A DNA stretch of 6,660 bases from NCBI GenBank assembly GCA_025361665.1, contig JANYKF010000510.1:1-6660 (forward strand), written 5' to 3'. The notes below the pieces were generated by a model. That model saw only the letters and a program-made list of their open reading frames with translations, ran no database searches and was not told the origin of the DNA. The position numbers and the translations under genes were made by a program. This DNA comes from Clostridiaceae bacterium (GTDB lineage: Bacteria; Bacillota; Clostridia; DSM-8532). The number at the start of each line of letters is the position of its first letter. The stretch's first letter is position 1. Shown one piece after another: positions 1-3,623 of the stretch.

Positions 1-222
1 GATGATCAGGGCGTCAATCCCCTTGTCCCTGGACTCATGAATGGATTCGATGATGTCACCCTCATAATTGGACTGGTAAAAGTCCACTTCAATCCCGAGG
101 GCCGCGGCTTCCATGTCGAGAACCGTTTCGAGATCAGCCAGCGTTTTGGCGCCATAGACACCTGGCTCCCTCTTTCCGAGCAGGTTCAGGTTCGGACCGT
201 TGATGATTCGTATTTTTCGCAT
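1..222 (-). CDS. aroQ: 3-dehydroquinate dehydratase, type II (N-terminal half, cut by window edge)
   Basis: This gene encodes the type II dehydroquinase, a cytosolic dodecameric enzyme that converts 3-dehydroquinate to 3-dehydroshikimate in the shikimate pathway. The first 74 codons are present. The family usually has about 145 residues, so roughly half lies beyond the left edge. The start is strongly diagnostic: MRKIRIINGPNLNLLGKREP followed by GVYG. Arg18 and Tyr23 match the catalytic Arg and Tyr of the flexible lid in characterised type II enzymes. The segment FYQSNYEGDIIESIH (residues 48-62) is the second family hallmark, and the visible end, GIDALII, leads into the expected NPGA motif. 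The ATG at 222 has GGAGG upstream, and the gene starts 18 bases after the yhbY stop, so the two are probably cotranscribed. The catalytic His and the C-terminal half cannot be checked here. Confidence 0.95.
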   Translation of the reverse strand, partial: MRKIRIINGPNLNLLGKREPGVYGAKTLADLETVLDMEAAALGIEVDFYQSNYEGDIIESIHESRDKGIDALII

Positions 223-240
223 CTTTCCCTGTGCCTCCAG

Positions 241-534
241 TCACCGCGGTAAAAAAATGGCCTGGTTTTCCTTTGAACGGCGATACAGGGTGAAGCGGTT
301 GCCGATGACGGACACCACTTCCGCTCCAACTGCCGCCGCGATCTCCTCTGCCGCTTCCCGTGCGCCTAAAAGGGAATTCTTCAGGACATTCCCCTTGATC
401 AGTTCACGGGCTTCCAGCACCTCGTCGAATTGCCTGAACATGGGCTCGCCGACACCGCCTTTTCCCACCTGAAAGAGGGATGGCATCGGATTGGCGAGGC
501 TTCTCAGATAACTGCGCTGCTTGCTGTTCAACAT
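241..534 (-). CDS. yhbY: YhbY-family RNA-binding protein (CRM domain), ribosome assembly
   Basis: A 97-residue protein with a single CRS1/YhbY (CRM) domain. The family binds rRNA in pre-50S particles and is thought to help ribosome assembly in the cytosol. The sequence shows the family pattern: LNSKQRSYLRSLAN at the N-terminus, the GxxG-type RNA-binding loop in FQVGKGGVGE (about residues 21-30), LEARELIKGNVLKNS in the middle, and VVSVIGNRFTLYRRS near the C-terminus. The open frame extends upstream to 606, but the ATG at 534 is preferred. It has AAGGG about 6 bases upstream, gives the usual family length, and begins exactly where homology begins; the 24 upstream codons look random. It lies between obgE (102-base gap) and aroQ (18-base gap), a setting that fits its role in 50S maturation. 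Confidence 0.93.
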   Translation of the reverse strand: MLNSKQRSYLRSLANPMPSLFQVGKGGVGEPMFRQFDEVLEARELIKGNVLKNSLLGAREAAEEIAAAVGAEVVSVIGNRFTLYRRSKENQAIFLPR

Positions 535-549
535 GGGATACCCTTTCTC

Positions 550-585
550 GCGGCCATGGCCGCATTCCGACCCTGTCGCGGAATG
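550..585. repeat. 14-bp palindrome and adjoining hairpin in the yhbY leader
   Basis: GCGGCCATGGCCGC at 550-563 is a perfect 14-bp palindrome that ends 16 bases before the yhbY start codon. It directly adjoins an inverted repeat, CATTCCG (563-569) and CGGAATG (579-585), with a 9-base loop. Both would be transcribed in the obgE-yhbY mRNA. Their function is unknown; a translational effect on yhbY, or chance in GC-rich DNA, are both possible. Confidence 0.4.
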
Positions 586-631
586 GATGGAGGAGTTACG
601 GGACAACAGACCCCCGTCACAGGATGGCCTG

Positions 632-646
632 ACCCGTCACGGGACA
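632..646 (-). other. Small inverted repeat across the obgE stop codon
   Basis: On the minus strand the obgE TGA sits inside GTCCCGTGACGGGTC, where CCCG and CGGG can form a short stem. No T-run follows, so this is not a convincing intrinsic terminator. The related string CCCGTCAC occurs again at 613-620. Readthrough into yhbY is expected. Confidence 0.3.
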
Positions 647-1914
647 AAATTGAACTCGGTGTCGCCCACACGGACGGTATTCCCTTCCCGGACGCCCTTT
701 TTCTCCAGTGCCTCGATGACGCCGCTGGTTTTCATGACCCGCTGGAAATACTGCAGCGATTCGCGGTCCGCAAAATTGACCGAACCCAGGATCCGTTCCA
801 CCCACGGCCCCTCCACCACATAGACGCCGTTCTCATTCCGGATCGTGTAGGGTGACTCTGCGATATGCGCAGCCAGAAGGGCTTCCGGGGTGACCGCCTC
901 GAAGACCGTGATGTCCGGCAGCGTCTTGAGCATGTCCGCCGTCCGGCGGATGAGTGCCGATACGCCGTCACCGGTGACGGCGGAAATGACAAACACTTCG
1001 TATCCTTTTTCCCTTACCCCTTTGACGAACCGCTCCAGCCGTTCCGGATCCGCGACGGCATCCGACTTGTTGGCCACGACAATCTGGGCCCGCTTCGCCA
1101 GCGTATCGCTATACAGGGAAAGCTCCCGGTTGATGACGGTGAAGTCTTCGAGCGCATCGCGCCCGTCTGTTTCAGCCACATCCACCATATGCAGCAGGAG
1201 CCGCGTCCGCTCAACATGGCGAAGAAACGCATGGCCGAGGCCCGCGCCCTCATTCGCCCCTTCGATGAGCCCCGGAATGTCGGCCATGGCGAAACTTTCG
1301 CCCGGACCCACCGACACGATGCCAAGCACGGGTGTCAGCGTGGTGAAGGGATAATTGGCAATCTTGGGCTTCGCCGCCGAGACGGATGAAATCAGCGTGG
1401 ATTTTCCGGCATTGGGGAATCCGACCAGGCCGACGTCAGCGAGCGTCTTCAATTCCAGAACCACGGAGCGCTCGACGCCTTGCGTGCCGGGATGGGCGAA
1501 ATTGGGAATCTGCCGTGTCGGGGTCGCGAAATGCTGGTTTCCCCAGCCGCCTTTCCCGCCCCGGGCGATCGTCTGGCGCTGATCGGGCGCAGACATGTCC
1601 GCCAGGATCATGTTGGTTTCCTTGTCCCGCACGAGGGTCCCACGCGGCACCTTCACGACCAGGTCCTTGGCATCGCGCCCGGACATGTTCTTCTGATCGC
1701 CTTTTCCGCCTGATTCCGCATTGTATTTGCGCCTGTAGCGGAAATCCACCAGCGTACGGAGGCCGAGGTCCACTTCGAAAATGATGCTGCCGCCATCTCC
1801 GCCGTCGCCGCCATCGGGTCCGCCGTTGGGCACATACTTGGCACGCAGGAACGAGACCTTGCCAGGTCCGCCATTGCCGGCCTTCAGATAGATTTCCGCC
1901 AAATCGATGAACAT
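637..1914 (-). CDS. obgE: Obg-family GTPase, ribosome assembly and stress control
   Basis: A 425-residue Obg/CgtA GTPase, an essential cytosolic protein that binds 50S precursors and links GTP/ppGpp levels to ribosome maturation. Three domains are visible. The glycine-rich Obg fold is at residues 1-157 (KAGNGGPGKVSF, NGGPDGGDGGDGG, GGKGGWGNQHF). The G domain follows at about 158-330, with the P-loop GFPNAGKST at 165-173, TTLTP (switch I region) at 191-195, DIPG at 212-215, NKSD at 282-285 and SAVTGDG at 311-317. The C-terminal OCT domain spans about 345-425 (WVERILGSVNFADRESLQYF). All G motifs are intact. The length is typical of the Firmicutes form with an OCT domain. The ATG at 1914 begins the conserved MFIDLAEIYLKAGNGGPGK and has a purine-rich GAGGAAGGG upstream. 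A 286-base gap separates it from rpmA, and I see no strong promoter of its own. Confidence 0.97.
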   Translation of the reverse strand: MFIDLAEIYLKAGNGGPGKVSFLRAKYVPNGGPDGGDGGDGGSIIFEVDLGLRTLVDFRYRRKYNAESGGKGDQKNMSGRDAKDLVVKVPRGTLVRDKETNMILADMSAPDQRQTIARGGKGGWGNQHFATPTRQIPNFAHPGTQGVERSVVLELKTLADVGLVGFPNAGKSTLISSVSAAKPKIANYPFTTLTPVLGIVSVGPGESFAMADIPGLIEGANEGAGLGHAFLRHVERTRLLLHMVDVAETDGRDALEDFTVINRELSLYSDTLAKRAQIVVANKSDAVADPERLERFVKGVREKGYEVFVISAVTGDGVSALIRRTADMLKTLPDITVFEAVTPEALLAAHIAESPYTIRNENGVYVVEGPWVERILGSVNFADRESLQYFQRVMKTSGVIEALEKKGVREGNTVRVGDTEFNFVP

Positions 1915-1984
1915 GGATGCATTCCCTTCCTCTCCACCCGGCCGGAATCATGACTGCTCAGGGAGTGGTCCTGATTGATTCATC

Positions 1985-2011
1985 AAAGAAAAGAAGGACG
2001 ATTTCTCGTCC
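1985..2011 (-). terminator. Intrinsic terminator-like hairpin downstream of rpmA
   Basis: On the minus strand GGACGA, a GAAA tetraloop and TCGTCC form a 6-bp stem, extendable by G-U pairs, followed by the pyrimidine tract TTCTTTTCTTT at 1995-1985. A GNRA loop and a U-rich tail are good terminator features. It would end or attenuate the rplU-prp-rpmA transcript before obgE. If it is strong, obgE needs a promoter in the remaining 70 bases, where none is obvious, so partial readthrough is likely. Confidence 0.55.
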
Positions 2012-2050
2012 CCCGGGTTCCAATTCTTCGGACGATGTCACATTGGCAAA

Positions 2051-2073
2051 GGGCTGTCCTTTTGAGACAGCCC
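2051..2073. terminator. GC-rich hairpin, possible terminator between rpmA and obgE
   Basis: GGGCTGTC (2051-2058) and GACAGCCC (2066-2073) form a perfect 8-bp stem with a 7-base loop. Homopolymer tracts flank it on the plus strand: AAA before, and CCCC then TTTT after (2074-2081). Read on the minus strand it follows rpmA, but the tail is only TTT before GCC, so termination would be weak in that direction. It may act together with the hairpin at 1985-2011. Confidence 0.45.
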
Positions 2074-2200
2074 CCCCTTTTGTGCGTTGAACTCCGATTC
2101 CCAAGTGCTCAGAATGACCATAGAAGCTTTGCCTCGAGCACCGGCAAGCCACTGCAAATGCGCATGAACATGCATGGACTGTGTTTTTCTTTCAGCGCCT

Positions 2201-2482
2201 TTACAGGGCAGAATACACGCTGACCTTCTTGCGTGTCTTGTCGAGACGCTCGAACTTGACGCTGCCGTCCACCAGGGCGAACAGGGTGTCATCGCGGCCA
2301 ATGCCGACATTCGTTCCGGGATGGATGTGCGTGCCCCTCTGGCGAACCAGGATGTTGCCCGCCACGACGCCCTGGCCGTCCGCGCGTTTCACGCCAAGAC
2401 GCTGGGCAGCGCTGTCGCGGCCGTTCCGGGTGCTGCCGACGCCCTTTTTGTGGGCGAACATTTGAAGATTGATGCGAATCAT
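2201..2482 (-). CDS. rpmA: 50S ribosomal protein L27 precursor with cleavable N-terminal extension
   Basis: Ribosomal protein L27 (bL27), 93 residues, whose N-terminus reaches towards the peptidyl transferase centre. The protein opens [20 protein letters not shown]. The first nine residues match the Firmicutes-specific extension (NLQ-x-F-A) that the Prp protease removes, so mature L27 should begin at Ala10. The rest is typical: [53 protein letters not shown]. The start has an excellent AAGGAGG about 8 bases upstream, located inside the end of prp. The ATG lies only 3 bases after the prp stop, which implies translational coupling between the protease and its substrate. Confidence 0.98.
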   Translation of the reverse strand: MIRINLQMFAHKKGVGSTRNGRDSAAQRLGVKRADGQGVVAGNILVRQRGTHIHPGTNVGIGRDDTLFALVDGSVKFERLDKTRKKVSVYSAL

Positions 2483-2485
2483 GGA

Positions 2486-2815
2486 TTACACCTCCTTGCA
2501 AACTGTGCGGATAAACCGCGGATATTGTCGTTCAATCTGCCTCAATCCGATTTCCATGGCCTCCAGGATAATGGCGGCCTTGCACCGGAGTGCTTCTTCA
2601 AGGGAGTCTGGAAGCATCATGTCGATGTTTCCTTCTGCTTCCCGATACGTATGGATGCCGCACATTTCGTCCAGTGCGCCAAGTGCGGTGTAGACGATGC
2701 CTGAAACGGCCGCACAGACCATATCGTATTCCCCCTGGGTCCCGGAACCGGCATGCCCTCTGATGGCAAAACCGCGGATCTCATTTTTCCTTCGAAAAAC
2801 CTTGACATTCGTCAT
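2486..2815 (-). CDS. prp: Prp cysteine protease that processes ribosomal protein L27
   Basis: A 109-residue member of the YsxB/Prp family (DUF464), a cytosolic cysteine protease that removes the N-terminal extension of L27 in Firmicutes and is needed for functional ribosomes. The family hallmarks are present: RGHAG with the presumed catalytic His21, then EYDMVCAAVSGIVYTALGAL with the presumed nucleophile Cys34. The protein has the usual length. The ATG at 2815 has AGGA about 6 bases upstream and lies 8 bases past the rplU stop. The gene sits between rplU and rpmA, its usual position. No damage is visible. The matching cleavage motif in the neighbouring L27 supports the assignment independently. 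Confidence 0.95.
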   Translation of the reverse strand: MTNVKVFRRKNEIRGFAIRGHAGSGTQGEYDMVCAAVSGIVYTALGALDEMCGIHTYREAEGNIDMMLPDSLEEALRCKAAIILEAMEIGLRQIERQYPRFIRTVCKEV

Positions 2816-2823
2816 GGCCGTTC

Positions 2824-3135
2824 CTATGCCTGGATGCCCTGGATCTGGACACGGGTGTAAGGTTGTCTGTGGCCGTTCTTGCGCCGTTCCGTCTTCTTGG
2901 CCTTGTACTTGTAGATGATGATTTTCTTTCCCTTGCCATGAGCCAACACCTTTGCGGTGACGGATGCGCCGTTGATGGTGGGATTGCCGGTTTTCAGGGT
3001 TCCCTCGTCGGAAACAGCCAGCACCTTCTCGAACACGAAAGCATCGCCTTCGCCCGCGGAAAGCTTCTCGATGAAGAGAATGTCGCCTTCCTGCACCTTA
3101 TACTGTTTTCCGCCCGTTTCAATGATTGCGTACAT
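2824..3135 (-). CDS. rplU: 50S ribosomal protein L21
   Basis: Ribosomal protein L21 (bL21), 103 residues, a 50S subunit protein that contacts 23S rRNA and depends on L20 for assembly. It opens with the diagnostic [18 protein letters not shown] and ends with the family signature region [19 protein letters not shown], where the GHRQPYT string is near-invariant. The open frame continues upstream to 3213, but the ATG at 3135 is chosen because the conserved N-terminus begins there and a long AGGAGGAGG lies 7 bases upstream. It is the first gene of the ribosomal unit, with prp and rpmA following at gaps of 8 and 3 bases. A promoter and a structured leader precede it. Confidence 0.98.
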   Translation of the reverse strand: MYAIIETGGKQYKVQEGDILFIEKLSAGEGDAFVFEKVLAVSDEGTLKTGNPTINGASVTAKVLAHGKGKKIIIYKYKAKKTERRKNGHRQPYTRVQIQGIQA

Positions 3136-3233
3136 GCATGCACCTCCTCCTGCCAATCTCGCCATCTCAGGGACGGCCTGCGCCGTTTCCGATGCATGTC
3201 CGAAAACATGCAAACCCTTTTCAGAGCGGTTGC
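3136..3233 (-). promoter_or_regulatory. rplU 5' leader with two hairpins (candidate L21 leader)
   Basis: Transcription from the promoter at 3240-3269 would give a leader of about 98 bases. It contains two perfect small hairpins: GCATGT / ACATGC with a 6-base loop (3194-3211), and ACGGC / GCCGT with a 4-base loop (3173-3186). A purine-rich stretch and the strong Shine-Dalgarno sequence follow. Structured L21 leaders ahead of rplU are a known cis-regulatory RNA class in Firmicutes (Rfam has an L21_leader family), so autoregulation by a ribosomal protein is plausible. I infer membership from position and folding only, not from a covariance match. Confidence 0.5.
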
Positions 3234-3239
3234 CGTATT

Positions 3240-3269
3240 ATGATAGCACAGGAGAACTCAGAGTGTCAA
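3240..3269 (-). promoter_or_regulatory. Sigma-A-type promoter for rplU-prp-rpmA
   Basis: On the minus strand the -35 box is a perfect TTGACA (3269-3264) and the -10 box is TATCAT (3245-3240, five of six consensus bases), with an 18-base spacer. Transcription should start near 3233. It is well placed for the ribosomal operon and is the strongest promoter match in the window. Confidence 0.75.
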
Positions 3270-3289
3270 CGATGGGGCTGAATCCTGCC

Positions 3290-3316
3290 GAACCACGTGA
3301 ACCACAGGAACCAGGT
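3290..3316. repeat. Three tandem 9-base repeats upstream of the rplU promoter
   Basis: GAACCACGT, GAACCACAG and GAACCAGGT lie directly end to end. All begin GAACCA, and the period is exactly 9. The block ends 21 bases upstream of the rplU -35 box and abuts the hairpin element. It could be a binding site for a regulator or simple slippage; nothing in the sequence decides between these. Confidence 0.4.
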
Positions 3317-3322
3317 CAAAGA

Positions 3323-3340
3323 TTGATTCTGGTGTAAAAA
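3323..3340 (+). repeat. Left terminal inverted repeat of the multi-hairpin element
   Basis: This 18-base arm is exactly complementary to 3511-3528, about 170 bases away. Complementarity stops abruptly on both sides. The string TCAAAG (3316-3321) lies one base outside and also occurs two bases outside the right arm, which is compatible with a short, imperfectly placed target-site duplication. Confidence 0.8.
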
Positions 3341-3359
3341 CTCACTATTGTGAGTTTTT
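3336..3359. terminator. Hairpin H1, outward-facing terminator-like on the minus strand
   Basis: AAAAACTCAC, a TATT loop and GTGAGTTTTT form a perfect 10-bp stem. Because it is A5 on one side and T5 on the other, it resembles a short intrinsic terminator in both directions. On the minus strand it is the last hairpin before the element ends, followed by TTTTTACACC. The GC-containing stem is only 5 bp, so efficiency would be modest. Confidence 0.4.
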
Positions 3360-3422
3360 ATGCAGGATGTCTCTGACATCCTGCATGTTGAAGGCACATT
3401 TTGTGCCTTCAACATGCAGGAT
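3360..3422. repeat. Overlapping, mutually exclusive hairpins H2 and H3
   Basis: The nine bases ATGCAGGAT occur at 3360-3368 and 3414-3422, and their complement lies between them at 3378-3386. The complement can pair leftwards, giving the 12-bp hairpin 3360-3386. It can instead pair rightwards, extending H3 to a perfect 21-bp stem (3378-3398 with 3402-3422). Both cannot form at once. This has the layout of a structural switch, but no ligand or regulated gene is evident. Confidence 0.6.
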
Positions 3423-3492
3423 CACGTGATTCGGTGCCATCCGGCGGCATTTGCCGCCGGATGCATGCAAGTTGCAAAATGCAACTTGCGTG

Positions 3493-3515
3493 AAAAAGTC
3501 GAAAATCGACTTTTT
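3493..3515. terminator. Hairpin H7, outward-facing terminator-like on the plus strand
   Basis: AAAAAGTCGA, an AAA loop and TCGACTTTTT form a perfect 10-bp stem, the mirror counterpart of H1 at the other end of the element. On the plus strand it is the final hairpin, followed by TTTTTACACC. It lies upstream of the serine hydrolase promoter, so it would block readthrough into that gene rather than terminate it. Confidence 0.4.
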
Positions 3516-3528
3516 ACACCAGAATCAA
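3511..3528 (-). repeat. Right terminal inverted repeat of the multi-hairpin element
   Basis: This arm is the exact reverse complement of 3323-3340. Its outer part continues as AGAATCAAGAT (3521-3531), an 11-base string that occurs again at 3585-3595 in the leader of the downstream gene. TCAAAG follows at 3531-3536. Confidence 0.8.
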
Positions 3529-3547
3529 GATCAAAGGATGCCTGCTG

Positions 3548-3577
3548 TTGTACGAACCAGCACACAGCAAGTATAAT
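3548..3577 (+). promoter_or_regulatory. Promoter for the serine hydrolase / propeller gene pair
   Basis: A perfect TATAAT -10 box lies at 3572-3577, with the weak -35 candidate TTGTAC at 3548-3553 and an 18-base spacer. Transcription would begin near 3584, giving a leader of about 40 bases that contains the GGAGG. The 9-base arms GATGCCTGC (3537-3545) and GCAGGCATC (3615-3623) flank the promoter as an inverted repeat. The -10 box overlaps an in-frame ATG at 3576, which argues that the ATG is not the start codon. Confidence 0.55.
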
Positions 3578-3623
3578 GGGTGATAGAATCAAGATTTCAT
3601 TTTCCGGAGGAACGGCAGGCATC

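Larger units (their letters stand above)
1915..2200. other. Gene-free gap between rpmA and obgE
   Basis: Apart from the two hairpins at 1985-2011 and 2051-2073, I find no gene in these 286 bases. The open frames crossing it have no recognisable start signals or family sequence. In Bacillus, spo0B occupies this place between rpmA and obg; it is absent here, as is usual outside Bacilli. On the minus strand I looked for -35/-10 pairs ahead of obgE. The best candidate, CATGAT near 1948-1953, lacks a matching -35. Confidence 0.6.
3323..3528. repeat. Multi-hairpin element bounded by an 18-bp terminal inverted repeat
   Basis: A 206-base block between two divergent promoters in which about 80 percent of bases can pair. 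Terminal arms TTGATTCTGGTGTAAAAA (3323-3340) and its exact complement (3511-3528) enclose six hairpins with unrelated stems and tiny loops. H1 is 3336-3359 (10 bp, TATT loop). H2 is 3360-3386 (12 bp, TCT). H3 is 3387-3413 (12 bp, TTT). H5 is 3438-3463 (11-12 bp, GC-rich). H6 is 3464-3492 (10 bp plus 3 more with one G-T). H7 is 3493-3515 (10 bp, AAA). They abut without spacers except for 3414-3437, which contains the palindrome ATCACGTGAT (3421-3430). H1 and H7 share their A5/T5 with the terminal arms, leaving a 13-bp outer stem. The six-base string TCAAAG flanks both sides. No protein is encoded convincingly. I do not recognise the family; MITE-like element, structured RNA and bidirectional terminator are the options. 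Confidence 0.8.

Noticed and set aside
1436..1951. 171-residue minus-strand frame
   Set aside because: It overlaps obgE in another frame, is Arg-rich and has no family features; it is a shadow of the Gly-rich Obg domain.
1958..2310. Short frames in and around the rpmA-obgE gap (both strands)
   Set aside because: No plausible ribosome binding sites, no recognisable sequence, and they run through the terminator-like hairpins or into rpmA.
3136..3213. Upstream extension of rplU
   Set aside because: The 26 extra codons cover the leader hairpins and the Shine-Dalgarno sequence. L21 homology starts exactly at the ATG at 3135.
3323..3528. CRISPR array
   Set aside because: The hairpin units differ in sequence and are adjacent. 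There is no constant repeat, no regular spacers and no cas gene.
3323..3528. Retron msr-msd RNA or group II intron
   Set aside because: Outer complementary arms around hairpins recall a retron RNA, but no reverse transcriptase gene is in the window, and no domain V-like motif is seen.
3510..3620. Minus-strand promoter (TATACT) that could transcribe the hairpin element leftwards
   Set aside because: TATACT is mainly the complement of the TATAAT box, and the nearest TTGATT is only 11 bases upstream, so spacing is wrong.
3360..3623. N-terminal extension of the serine hydrolase reading through the hairpin element
   Set aside because: The frame is open from 3360, but the extra 88 codons lack family sequence, have no ribosome binding site, and cross the hairpins and a perfect TATAAT. 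The ATG at 3624 gives a normal basic N-terminus plus membrane anchor.
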